A stretch of DNA of 32,661 bases from contig JBBBWG010029854.1 of assembly GCA_037176905.1 (NCBI GenBank), positions 18,822 to 51,482 on the forward strand, read 5' to 3'. Shown piece after piece: positions 8,941-21,064 of this stretch. Numbering within the stretch: position 1 is the stretch's first letter; each line of letters begins with the position of its first letter. The DNA comes from Azolla pinnata (Eukaryota; Streptophyta; Polypodiopsida; Salviniales; Salviniaceae). Below the pieces are notes generated by a model. That model was not told where the DNA came from and ran no database searches. It saw only the letters and a list, made by a program, of their open reading frames with translations. A program made the translations under genes and the position numbers.

Positions 8941-10070
8941 CACATTTATGCAGTAGAACTAAAACCTCAAGAGATGTGGAAATGGAACATCTCGTACCCC
9001 TTTCCAAAACAATCTGATTAAATCCTTTGAATAAAATTTTTGAGGGGTTTTGATACCTATCAGATTGCTAGATTTTGGCAATCAAGCTTACTGGAAACAG
9101 AAATATTGAGGCATGTAGTGGAGAAATTGACTTGAAAATATACCAATTTACTTTACTGAGGAGGAAAGATAATTCCACCCAAGTGTCATGCTAACCACAG
9201 TATAGAACAGAACCTTTTTCCATAACCAAAGTAAAGAACAGAGCTTTTTTTCCATATCCTGTGGAATTCCATGCGTTGGAATATCACTGCAGTGGATTCA
9301 AGTTCTAAAACCAATGTTCAAGAGTCAACCAACAAGGCAAAGATTTCATAGTGACTGGTCCATTATTACACCTGAACCCAGGAATCACCCACCACAACCA
9401 AATCCTTTTAATTGGTTATATAGGTAGGTAGATCAGACAATACTGCCTTTCAGATCTGCCCTCTGTTCTAACGAGAGCAGATCGAAAATACAACATGAAA
9501 GAAACAACAAATCAGCTTGTCATCACGTTAAACAAGAAACTTTGCAAACCTAGAGCATGAAAGATCACTTTGGCAATATAAGATGATCATTGGCAGCATG
9601 ATGAATGGGTGAGCTTCACATTTCTCAGATTTAAAAAGATATCATTGAGCTCCACCCCTCCACTTTCATTTATTTATCACTTTGCATGAACTAACCATAG
9701 CACTGAAAGGGAATGGGGCTTCATGTCATCTAACCATGCTTTTAGTTTCGCTCTGCTTGATATCTTCAAGTATCGATGTCATCAACACAACCAAACTAGC
9801 TCGAAACATTTATCAAAGGGAATAAAAACAGAAGCGGTCAAAATATGAACATACAAATGTAGCATTTGTTGCATGGTTCACAGGCAAACTTGTAAAACCC
9901 GGCTTCATTCTCGCATTCTCGACATGTTTGTAGAACAAGAGAAAGCTATCTCTCTCTTCGATTGCCCAAATAATTATAACAGTAAAGTTGGAGGAAACAA
10001 TTAGAATTTGACTAGTGTAAAAAATTATATATTAGTAGGATTCCCACGGAACTAAGGTCCTTTGTCCCTC

Positions 10071-13000
10071 TCACCTTATTGCAGCTTGTTCCGGGAGGGA
10101 CATACTCGAAGCTGTCATTTCAGATGGACTATAACCCCATTTCCCTTCTGATTCTAAGGGTTCTACAACTTGAACACCACCATCTGTCAATCCAAGAGAG
10201 AACTGATTTGGCTCCAGTGGATGTGCAGCAATCACTAACGGATACACGGAACTGCAAAACACAAAGAGCATTGACACTTTATTAAGTAGGTGATAACTTC
10301 CCCCACTTTCTTGCTAAAAGTGAGATGTTGTGGGTTTATACATCAGGGTGGACAAAGATAGCTTCCAACAGAGAACTGTTTTCTCTGCACCTCATCCACC
10401 ATTATAGGTAAACAAGCAGTTTCAACTAGACCTTTCTATCCTCAAATCTTGCAATAAAAAATAATCGAAACCATACAGCAATAGCAAGTTAATATGCACA
10501 AGTTCCTCTGCGAATACATAGGTTTTGACATGTGGCAAACCTGTTTGGTACAGAGGTTGAAAATACCGAAGAAGCTAATCTGCATCTGGGTAGCAGACAT
10601 TCTGCTTCAAATACTCCAACTGAACCATCGCAAAAGCTAGCATAAACCAGCTGGCTGTCGCACGAGTAAGTCGCATTTGAAATTGGTGCTGCCAGGGAAT
10701 CACATGGGAACCACTGCAAAATAGCACCGTGTATTTTAGCATGTGCCACAAATTGACTCTTTAAAGGAAAAATTTCCTCTACTGGAAATTCTGCCTTCTT
10801 TGCAAACATTGGATGCTAAAGTGCCCAGAAGTTTCTGAAATTTCCGCTAGTGATTCTCCAACAGGAAATAAAATAACAGGGATAACCAGAAACAGTGCTT
10901 CAGTCTTAACTTCTTTATCAATGAATGCATGGTAGTTCCAAATAAGATGACATATTTCCACTCAGCCATTCAAACTGAGCATGTACACCATATGCAGATC
11001 AGGCTAGATAGCACTCAACAGGATAAAAACTTCCATAAAATACAGCACACATGAAATACACAATGCGTCAAACCTTTATAATATAGCACACATAAAAATA
11101 ATGATGAGCAATTAAGAATATACAAAATAAAGGGAAAATACTGGATGCAGTTGCATGAGCAATGCAAATGGTCCAGATTATTCATGGAAGACACAAATAT
11201 ATATTAGGAACGTACTGCCATGTTCCATCTGCACTAACACATTATCGATTAGTGATTGAAGCAATATCAAATTAACCTGGTGAATGCGCTCCAGCTTCGC
11301 TGCATCATAAATAGCAAGCTGGCTCTCATGAACAACCAGGAACCGGATTTGGTCATTGTGAAACTGAACTCGTGTGTCTCCCGTGGTTGGTGGGGGCCTT
11401 CCAGCTTGGCTTTGCAAAGATTTTGATTTCCGTTTCTCCCATCCATCAGTAGCCCATACACACACCTACAAATAAAAACATCTCAAAACTTTGAAACGAG
11501 CCACAAAGCACAGAAAAACTCGAAAGAGATAAGACATTACACAACTTCAAAAGGCTGCACAAACAAGCAATGGCGCATGGTTGTAAGTTACCTGTGCATC
11601 AGCACCTGAAGATACAAGCACATTCAATGCATTCGAGAAAGCAAGCCCAGATATCCTTTTAGTATGGCCCTTCAATTTGCTTTTCACCTGCATCAACAAT
11701 GACTATCTTCAGAATATGATCCATCAATATGCCATAAATTGATCTATCCCATAAAGCTTACCTCATCCACTCTAACATTATATATATGTATGGTAGAGTC
11801 CTCCATTCCAATTGCAATGATATTATTATCTTGGGGATGGAAAGCAAGAAAAGTTGCAGCAGGTGGTGGTGACATGAAGGTGGTCATTACCTGCACATAT
11901 GAAAGAGGAGAACTAGATAACAATGTGCATTAAATGTAATATACTTAAGAGCTGATCGCATAATCACCGCCTCTAATACTGCTATGTAAACTGAAGTCAG
12001 AAATTCCACCAACCTTGAATGTCATCATGTTGAATAAGGACACTTTCCCACCAGATGCAGACATTACATAGGAGTCATTTTTCGACAGAGCAATACATGG
12101 AACAGCTTCTTCCGGATTCGTATCATTTATTTCATTCGTCATGAGAATGCCACTAGCAGGTTGCCACAATGGTGGCGGAAATGCTGCTGTGGCCTATATA
12201 GATCACCAGAAGAGATTTCAATTTTGGGGTTCTCAAAACGAGAATGGATAAGCAGAGTTTTAGAATAAACCTTGCCAGAGGGATTGCGATCACTCCGTTG
12301 CCATTTCCAAAGCTTGTGGACAGCACTTGAAGTCAATGCCAACAGAGAAACACCCGCATTTGTATAAAGCAAGCGCAAAACCTGACAGACATGTATAATA
12401 AAAACTGTAAGCATTGTTTGATCTCTAGCTCATGCATACCAATCATTTCTGTTATTATGTTCAAGGGAGAATCAAGTGCCTTGCTAGGTTGCAGAGTGTC
12501 AGAAAGCCGTATTGTCCTGCACTGGGAAGGCTCTGTTATCTCTGTAAGCTTGGAACTCTTGGCTTTTTCAACTGCATCTTCAATCTTTGGTTTCACATCA
12601 GCCATCCTACTGGTGTCCATAGTAGACTTGCCAATCAAATAACATTATTTCAGATTATGAATCTGCCAAGCATAATCCAAATCTAACAAAGGTAGCTCAA
12701 TTACCACACTTACGGCCGAGACAGCAGGTGAAATTCTGTCTGCAATTGCAACTGCTGCAGGTGCAATCGGTGTTGCATTTACAGACACCAAACCATTTAT
12801 ACCTAGGGGCTGTGAACAGAAATTTATTGCTTACTAAAGAGATATATTACTTATTATGAGCTTTATGTAAGGTATGTGCCATTTATTGGCATCAAAACAT
12901 GCTGAAGCTACAGAAGAGAGAAAAACAAATTGCAAAGTGCTTTGGATGAAGCAACCATCAATATGCCACAGCAAGAACCACAATTTCCAAATATCATGAT

Positions 13001-16000
13001 GCCTTGAACACTTTACTATGAACCTCAGAACACCTTAATATCACATGTGTGAAAAATAAGTACGCTATTACCAATCCAAAGTGTCCAAATAAAGAGCTTT
13101 TTCAGACTAGCAACAAGACTATCATATCAAGACATAGGAATAGAATTATATACATATATAAAATCTCATAAAAAAGAATGCAGCAGTGTTGGATAATAGT
13201 CTCACAAACAAGGAGATATAATGATTATTGGACAATATACCTTTGAAGAACCAGGTTCACCAGCAGACCTAGAGGACTCGACAAAAGCTCGATTTTCAAC
13301 AGCCCGAAGTAGCCTTAAACCCTCAGAGTTAGCAAGAATTTTTATTCCATTGTCCGTTGTGGTTACAGCCAACATAGAGCCGTCCTTATTAAATCGAAGC
13401 CGCGGACTTGCCTTAAACATTACGAAAGATAATTTTGATTTTAGAAAGAATGCCCTAGCAAAAGACAAGTCAAATTAATGATTTACTGTCCATAGAGCTT
13501 ACAGGTAAGCTGCCCTCTGCATCAATCGTCATAAGCAGGTTTGTGTTGTCCATATCCCAAAACTTGATTTGAAATTCATCACCAGCAGCAAGAAAATGAT
13601 TCTTTGTTGTATCAAATTGCACCACTCCTAGAGAACGCTTACGGAAGCCTGAGTATGATCTCTTAATGGCTCCTTCACTCTCATTCCATTCTACTAAGAA
13701 TGACTCGCCATCTTTACTGGTGCCACAAGAAAATAACCTGACATGCAAATCAATGTAAAATTAGCTTCTTCAAGACTTCACAATCAAGCACTGAAGGCTT
13801 ATTGACATACACCCACATTATAACAGTTCTTACTGTTCTGAAACAACTTTACACAGATATTCTTTTTATTCTGGATTAGTAGGTCATAGCCAATTCAGGT
13901 ATTTCCTTCCAGGCTCAGACCATATAAGACTATTACATTGGACTATACACTATACTACTTCTAAACAGAGGGTAACTGCTAACTTCCGAGGGATAATAGC
14001 GGTGTTATCCTTCAAAATGTGGACAAATGAGGAAATATTCAACTATGTCTCTTCGAATTGCATTTCATCTGAATCTGTCACTGTTCTATTTCACATTTTT
14101 GGCAAGGAAAACTTAGCAGAGTTAAACCTAGGAAGCTCTGGTCATTTTCTTGTTAAGATGAAGCTGTCTGGAATATTACAAATTAAAACTACTTTCCCCA
14201 CTCAACCTATAAATTGGAACTGAGTAAATAAATGAAGAAGAAAGCATATACAAATACAAATGCATGTTTCCTACAGAAATTAGAATCTTTCTAACAAGAA
14301 CAAGATATTAAATATATATGTATATCATTTACCATGACAATATTTCACAGTCTGGTGTACAAGATCTCATTAGGTGCTTCACGAGCTTCATAACAAACAC
14401 ACAATCCGAAGTTCTAATTTGTGGTCTGGGTGAAAGATCGACAGACTTCTAAAGTCAATATTTTAAATCAAATCTTGCAAATATATACCATTGGACTAAA
14501 TTATGGAAATGGGCAAATGTTTTATAAGCACTAGCACCAAGCACATTAGATAAGAATAAGAATACATAATATTTCCTCAATTTCATGTGATTACATAAGA
14601 GTTAAACGTGAAAGAGTTAGCAAAAACATGACCCTAGCACTCGAATGCTTCATCTTCTAATGCATACCTAGTTCCATCTGCACTGTAAGCCATTGAGGTG
14701 CAATAATGTCCCGGTGCATCATAGTCAACCCGTGATCCATGATTATCATACAACCAAGCTTTTATTTTCCCATCAACAGCAGTTGAGAATATGAACTACA
14801 AGCAAAAAGGAAACTGTAAACACCTTTGACAAGCTCCAATCATGAACAATACTTGAGATAAAACGTCACCTGGATATTCTCTTTATGATGAGGACACACT
14901 GAATATACAGCAGCTTCGTGACCTTCAAAAGTGAATTGTTTCTGACCAGTTACTGCATCCCATACCTGAATCAGGAAAGCATCAAAGCCTGCCCTAGCCA
15001 AGGAAAGAGATGTGTAAAATACGTACACTCATAACAAACCTTAATAGTCTTATCATCACCACATGTTATGATACATAGTTGTTTGTTGGGATGTGCGAAT
15101 GCAAGATCATTTACACCACCACCATGTGCTTCAATCTGCATCAATCACGGTATCCCTATTAGCCTGAGAAGAGCGAAAACACACTGTAATAGGCCCCTCA
15201 AGGCCTCTTGACCAATCAACATTCGAAAATTAGAAACCTACGGACTGCATGAACGAGAATTTAAGTAGCTGCGCTCTTAATTATTTTCATTTTTTATACT
15301 TTTTCATATGAACGGATCTCTTTGATAATCAGAGTATAAATACTGGATTAACTGCAAGAACTAAACACTAGCACTAAAGCTTCTTGTCAACACGACAGTT
15401 AAAGCATTTGAGATTGATAAAACCGTAAATCTTAATACAATGCAGTAATTTACACTTGCAATGTTCCTTAAACAGTGTAAGAATCTTTTATACCTCCAGA
15501 TGAGTACGAAGATCACTACCACCAAGATAAGAATATATATGGACAGCATGCTTCGAAAATGCAGCCCCTGAATTTTTCACACGTATTACTCAGTGACTAC
15601 AATAGGGTGCCTCAATCTGGGGTTGCATATCAACAAGGAATATCAAGTTATGCTTACCAAGCAGTGTACCATCAGGACTCCATACACATTTATTAACAGA
15701 AACTGTAGGATCTTTAACAAGAGCAGCCTGCCACAAGTAAATCACAAAAGTTTTCTCTCAAGTAACAATATTTCACAATAAGGAGGCCACGTGACTGGAT
15801 AACAGCCTGAAAACAGATGGCACACCTGCATAGGCAACGAGCAGCTACCAATCTCCCAAACCTTGAAAACCTTGTGAGCTAGCCTCTCTTTTGTCCCAAC
15901 ATCCCAGATGGCAATCTCACCCACATTTGTACCAACTACACAGAAGGATAGTGTGAGGTTTAGCTTAAAGAATACCATACATGTTTTACCATTGTCGATT

Positions 16001-18780
16001 ATTTCTACCAAGGAGAACGGACTGGTGTACTGGATGAAAGTCCATGCTCATAACACCAGACCCTTGATTCAAAGCTCGGACAACTGTCTTTGGCAAGTCC
16101 TCTGGAGAATAGACATTTGACACATGACTTGGAACCGGCCCTATAGGGAAGCTAACCTGGAACAGGAAAAGTACTCGATAATAAATTATGGCATCAGGGT
16201 TCGTCTACCACCAATGTGATGCAGATGATCAAATAAAATTGAAATACCTCATCCATTACTTGACCACCTGCTCGTCCTCTTTTCAAGATGTGCTCTGAAT
16301 CTGCAGATTGGTAATCGAGCACGGGATTATTAGCTGGAGGAGTTCTTGGCCGTTTTAGAAGACCCACAGCTGCAGATACCAGATACTATATCAATACTCC
16401 TATCCAGTTAGCCCAATCTTTTTCTCCCATTATAATGAGAAAGGTAGGGATTTCAAGGTCTCACCCAACCCATAAAAAAAACAGAGGTTATCAGCACTTC
16501 AAAAAATGTATGTAGGGAAACATGGCGCCCAAAATTCAGCATAAATAATATTAACTCATAGTTCATTACCTCCTGTATTCGATGGAACTGGTAGGTTTGC
16601 TGATCCAGCCACAGGTGCTGGCTGAGAAACAGGGGCATTAGGATTTGACATCCACCCCACCAATGTATTTGCAGATGTAGGGACAGCAGGAGGAAATGGC
16701 TGCATGCAATTCAAGCAATAAATCAGAGTTGGGCTTCTCTCGAACTCAGCATTGCATCCAAACTAGGGAAAATTTCCAAGAGCTTTTCTTCGTTTCCCCA
16801 TATGCCGCTAAGATCTTGTTATTTCTCTCAAAGGCGAATAGCTATATATGTGCCATTGAGCAACCATATTGTGGATCCCCTTTCCAATGTTTAAACTTGC
16901 TATAACACCTGACCACATGATCAGTCACCCCTCTTTCCTTTCATTTAAGGGATTTCCAAGGAATTTGATGAACTCAAGGCATTTAGGAAATAAAGGGAGG
17001 ATTACACTAGCCATTTCCAGAAAACCAATTGTGCGGTCAGTTTACTTACACCATTTGTCAATGGAAATGCACCACCCTTTGGTAAATTTCCAACAAGGGG
17101 ACTGTTCACTGGGGGTATTGGGCGGGAACCATTCTGCGGGCCACAGGTGTGATCTACAAACAATGTCTTGATATCTGGATTTGATCGCGGAGTCTTGCAA
17201 AGTTGGTGTTGCCAATTCAAGCTGTATTGTGAGTCGTCAGAATTAAGGAACTTTTCAAACTCTAATGATAGAAAACGACAATGACGGACACTTATTACCA
17301 TATTTACTCTAAAATACCTTTGATTGATTAGGGTTCTCAAACGTGACGCCTTTAATACAGGAAACGCTAATTTTTCCCGAAACAAGGGATTCGCCTCAAT
17401 AAGCTTTTTAAGTTCCAGGAGCATTATGCTTCTGGCAGATTTCGTATCACCGTATTTTGATAGTTGTTCATTCTCCCTGGAATTTAGCCAACCAGACATA
17501 GATATTCGTTAGTTAGAATTGTACGCATGCATGAATGCATAACATAAACACCACGAGCAAAGTGCACCTGAAGTTATCAAGGGTCATGAGTTGTGTTATC
17601 TCCTTATATAGCTCCTCATTGAAAGACGCAAAGACTTTAAGATCTTTAACAAGGATGTCAACAGCTTTCGCACGATCTTGCCTGAATGAGAAGTACAGAT
17701 ATGATCAAGAATCTAGCATAGTATCTAAAACATCTCAGAAGAATCAATAGTGCAGATAGCTACAACTACCAAAATCTTCCTTGGGCAGAATCTGCAATCA
17801 GAAAAAGGGTCGTGCTTTCTACAGACTATCTCATGAGCGTTTCCTCAATGGACAACTCACTTCTGATCTGTGAGAAATCTCACAGACAGAGCATTGTTTA
17901 GAACTGCATTCCAGCAGCAGAAAAATAGCCATGACAAGCAATACGTTAAACCCTTTTCATCCACAACTAGATCACTCCATTCAATGCCGCGTTGCGGCCG
18001 TACTAATAATCATTATAAGCAGGTTCCAAAACCAAATGACTCAAATGACCAGAACTTCCAAAAATAGGTTATCTTCAGGCTCTTTCATGTCTTACCGACC
18101 CATTGCTGCTTCGGGTTGTATGAAAGACTTCCACACAAACATTATTGTTAAAAGGCGGATTGGAGAGAAAATCGAAATGCTATTGTTCGGTTGAGAGAAA
18201 GCAGGGCACAAAAACGTGTTTTCTGACACAATAAAACCGCTCAGAAGTTCTCTTCCGGAGGAGCTTCCATGCATATAATATATACACTGCTCACTGTGAC
18301 TCTGCTTTCAGATCGCCCACAGAGAAGAAAAAACGGAAGGGGCTAGAATCGAGAAACATTAAAGAGAGAGAAAAACACATACTTGTCCAGAGCCTCCAGG
18401 TATTTCTGTTTCCGGATCTCGAAGAAGATCTTCATGGAGTAGCGATTATCGTCTACTTTGGTGAAACCAGACAGATACTTCTCAACCTCGTCCCAATCTC
18501 CCGCTTGTACAAGATCCTCAAAATACTTCATGCTGAAGAAGAATCCGGATTCCTGCTCGAGCCTGGCCGAAACGGAAGAAAAAAGAAGAAGAAGAAGAAG
18601 AAGAAAAGATCAAGAAAATCGGAAGAGAAGTGGAAACGGGACACAAGCAAAAGCAAGGGCGGAAACAAAACACGGAAGAACTAGGCCGAAGCAGGAACGG
18701 GGAGTTGGATTTTTCCTGGATTGAAGGCGACAACTGAAACGAAGAGGCGATGAACGACCAGAAGACAAGAAAGAAAGGAA

Positions 18781-18817
<37 letters not shown>

Positions 18818-18976
18818 GAAGAGAAGGAAATGATGAGACAAGAGGAGAGGGATGGGAAGCAAGGAGGGGGGGGAGGGAAGGAGAGCAGCGCCTTACTTGT
18901 GGACCGTGTCTTTGAATTTCTCCTCGTCGAGGAATTGCAGGATGAGGAAGACGAGCTCTCGGCTGAGCGAGGACAT
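10071..18976 (-). CDS. TPL: TOPLESS/TOPLESS-related transcriptional co-repressor, complete
   Basis: A nuclear Groucho/Tup1-type co-repressor recruited by EAR-motif proteins such as Aux/IAA and JAZ/NINJA. I joined 25 exons into one uninterrupted frame of 1128 aa, close to Arabidopsis TPL (about 1131). Start ATG at 18976 (MSSLSRELVF); stop TGA at 10071. LisH and CTLH domains occupy about 1-92 and the rest of the TPD extends to about 209. The EAR-groove residues Tyr68, Lys71 and Phe74 are present, as is Asn176 (the position altered in Arabidopsis tpl-1). A Pro/Ser/Gly-rich linker runs from about 210 to 340. WD40 repeats follow to about 1110, with WD/VWD blade ends such as AIWD, IKVWD and IKFWD. 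All introns are GT-AG except intron 18 (GC-AG). The C-terminal tail after the last WD repeat is short. Which TPL/TPR paralogue it is cannot be told. Confidence 0.97.
12382..12479 (-). other. GC-AG intron (TPL intron 18)
   Basis: The exon ends AGC AAG and the intron begins GCACTT; the acceptor is TGTCAG|GTT. The joined protein (PSK-VLRLLYTNAG) matches the family pattern at this boundary. The nearest alternative GT (ATTG|GTATGC inside the intron) gives the wrong phase. GC donors are a known minor class in plants, usually with a strong AG before GC, as here. Confidence 0.8.
17222..17317 (-). other. Stop-free 96-nt intron (TPL intron 4)
   Basis: Donor AG|GTATTT and acceptor ATACAG|C flank a 96-nt intron, which is 32 codons with no stop in the reading frame. 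The splice junction lies in codon 178, just after Asn176-Gln177. Removal restores the canonical family sequence across the junction (LINQ-SLNWQHQ), so splicing is the default reading. Confidence 0.85.
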
Positions 18977-19285
18977 GGCGAACAGATCAAGGAACGCAGG
19001 CAGGAGCGCGCAGCAGCAGAAGCAGCAGCGAAGAAGCAGAAGCAGAAGAAGCAGAAGCAGCAGAAGCAGAAGAAGCAGAAGAGCTCGGACTTTTAGGGTT
19101 TGCAGGAACGGGAACGAGAGTTTTCGGGAGACTGACGCTGCACAGTGCAGAACCCCGATCCGTTCCTGATACGCCACCGCGCTTATCGCAGCCACCGCGG
19201 GGCGCTTCTCGCTTCGGGGGGGGCCCTGTGATACGCGCGCGTGCTTATCGCTTCGGCGCCCCCGGGAAGTGCCGATTTCACACAA
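18977..19285 (-). promoter_or_regulatory. TOPLESS 5' leader with telo-box and (CTTCTG)n repeat
   Basis: Upstream of the start codon lies a CTTCTG/CTTCTGCTT-type repeat (plus strand 19010-19083), then AAACCCTAAAA (reverse of 19092-19102), a plant telo-box commonly found in leaders and promoters of growth-related genes. The frame upstream of the ATG stays open to about 19285 but contains no other ATG. Confidence 0.5.
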
Positions 19286-19433
19286 AAGGAGAAGATATTA
19301 CTAGTTTTTGAACCACCGAAAAAGATACACGCAGGCTGCCTTATCTGATAAGAAGGCGCGCCTATGGTCGACTGTTCCCGCCGCGGGCGGGGGCCGGGGG
19401 GGGGGAGAAGATAAGTGCGCTTGCTTATATACT
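19181..19433 (-). promoter_or_regulatory. Candidate TOPLESS promoter with GATAAG motifs and TATA box
   Basis: A GC-rich block with GATAAG elements (I-box/GATA-factor type) at 19182-19187, 19244-19249, on both strands of a palindrome CTTATCTGATAAG at 19340-19352, and at 19409-19414. On the gene strand TATATAAG (19424-19431) could be a TATA box, which would put a start site near 19395-19400. This is prediction from motifs only. Confidence 0.35.
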
Positions 19434-19545
19434 CAGACGCGCGCTTTTCCAAAAAGAAAATAACAAAAAGAGGGGAAAAAGAGAACAAAATAAAAAACGG
19501 AATCGCTCCATTTTTCGTGCGTTTCTTTTCTTCTCTTTTTTCTAA

Positions 19546-19800
19546 ACAACAACAATAATAATAATAATATTATTATTATTATTAGTATTAATGTTTGGCC
19601 CCTAAATTATTGTTTTTGTTTTTTCTCTAAATTATTTATTCTAGCTGTTATATTTATTATTAGTATTACTGCTATATTTATTATTATTATTATTATTATT
19701 GCTGTTGTCTTTATTATTACTGCTAATATATTTACGGTGATTATCGCCGTATTTATTATTATTATCGATATAATTACTATTACTATTATAATGTTGTAAC
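19546..19800. repeat. (AAT)n/(ATT)n microsatellite region
   Basis: AAT units turn into ATT units around 19568, making a self-complementary segment (about 19554-19583). Further ATT/TTA runs extend to about 19770. Confidence 0.85.
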
Positions 19801-21064
19801 TTATATTTAGGGAAATTACATAACAAAATTATAAATTACATTTTAACGCCACAAATTAGCGCCTACTCTTATCTTCCACTAGAATTAACACCCAATTAAT
19901 TCTGTTGATATAATGTTAATTAATTATTAATGTTGTTCTTCCATCGAGATTTTCAGATAAGGACTCTGTTGTAAGGATCCAAATTTGCTACTTCCTGATT
20001 AATCGATTCTATCCTTTTTTTCTTACTAATTACATCCAATCTTTATCTAGATAAGGACTCTGTTGTAAGGATCCAAATTTGCTATTTCCTGATTAATCGA
20101 TTCTATATCCTTTTTTTTTACTATCCAATGATTCTACCCTTTTTTTCTTACTATCCAATCTTTATCTCTTTTCATGTTCATCGATTCCCGTAGACATTCG
20201 ATCAATGAGAGTTACTAATTTAGAATGTAATTAAGTTGGTGATAATAAATTAAGAAGCGAACGTTAATTTCACAACCAAGCGCTGATTTGTAATTTCTCA
20301 TGTCTGGGTAAACGTTTAAATGTAATTTCTGATTTTGTTTGCGCTTTCCCTTATATTTGTTATCGTCGTTATCATCAACATTGCTATCACAGGCATTTTC
20401 TACAAAATGATAGGCAAAGAGAGAAGTACGAATACAGATCGATTTGTGTACTGGGTGGGCACCACTAGCATAGCGATAATTGCCTGTCGTTTCTTGCAAT
20501 TACACAGAGATGCATCGTGACAGAGGAAGCTCGGGATCTAGCATCGTAATCCATTTTGCCGACTTATAAAAAACCGCCCTTTGTGTCATAGTTATTACAA
20601 AATGCGCCCATTTTCGGTTTTAATGATGTTTTTCAAGCAAGTCAAGTCAAGACAGAAAGAGCCTGGAAAACATGAACAGGACTCTTCATCGTCGAAGCTT
20701 TTGATCGGAGCAAAAAGGCACTGCTAAGAACTCAGGCACTATCTGAACAAACAATAGAAAACGCAAACTCGACGAGCGGAGCAATTCAGTTTGATCCCTC
20801 CCTATCATTCCAAATGCATGCACCAACCCTCGAAACAAGCAAAAGAAAGAGGAGGGCAGTTCTCGTGGAAATAACCGAAAACTACGCGAAACGCCCGCAA
20901 ATGCCAAGCCAAAGGATCAGCACACACCAGCTTGGAAAACAAGCTAAGGATCAAACAAATTACATCGGGGATTAGGCAAAAGGTCGGGGGAAACGAGCTC
21001 CGTGCAAACACCTACGCGTACAAAGAGTCGGCTGGTGTGGCCGAAGCTGGCGGAGAGCAGAGAG
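19801..21064. other. Intergenic region, no gene recognised
   Basis: AT-rich on the left with a 94-bp-period duplication and moderately GC-rich near 20800-21060. Short frames on either strand lack ATG starts or domains. Part of the right side may be the 3' untranslated region of the 260-aa ORF. Confidence 0.5.
19955..20115. repeat. Direct duplication, period 94 bp
   Basis: AGATAAGGACTCTGTTGTAA at 19955 recurs at 20049. About 60 bp match in each copy, extending through GGATCCAAATTTGCTA and CCTGATTAATCGATTCTAT; a degenerate part continues to about 20165. Confidence 0.92.

Larger units (their letters stand above)
8590..10070. other. Intergenic region between TOPLESS 3' end and hydrolase promoter
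   Basis: No gene recognised. It contains a 54-bp direct duplication, a short hairpin and otherwise AT-rich sequence. Its right part should hold the TOPLESS 3' untranslated region and polyadenylation site, which I could not place. Confidence 0.5.
10071..18976 (-). other. TPL: Exon map of the TOPLESS gene
   Basis: Coding exons in transcript order: 18976-18897, 18562-18383, 17681-17568, 17476-17318, 17221-17050, 16699-16570, 16369-16248, 16156-16009, 15935-15826, 15727-15658, 15567-15494, 15135-15040, 14965-14870, 14795-14668, 13737-13503, 13411-13241, 12809-12714, 12626-12480, 12381-12271, 12193-12014, 11890-11762, 11687-11592, 11465-11277, 10713-10541, 10251-10071. They total 3387 nt, divisible by three, with phases agreeing at every junction. 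Junctions were set by GT/AG dinucleotides plus continuity with the known family sequence. Introns range from 73 to 930 nt. The largest (13738-14667) and the others over 300 nt hold nothing recognisable beyond AT-rich sequence; intron 1 holds a (GA)n run at about 18787-18816. Confidence 0.9.

Noticed and set aside
20335..20520. Hydrophobic 61-residue plus-strand ORF resembling a membrane peptide
   Set aside because: It begins at a TTG, lies in AT-rich spacer and has no gene context.
20686..20907. Minus-strand 73-residue ORF downstream of the 260-aa ORF
   Set aside because: It has no ATG start and no domain; it is likely untranslated or spacer sequence.
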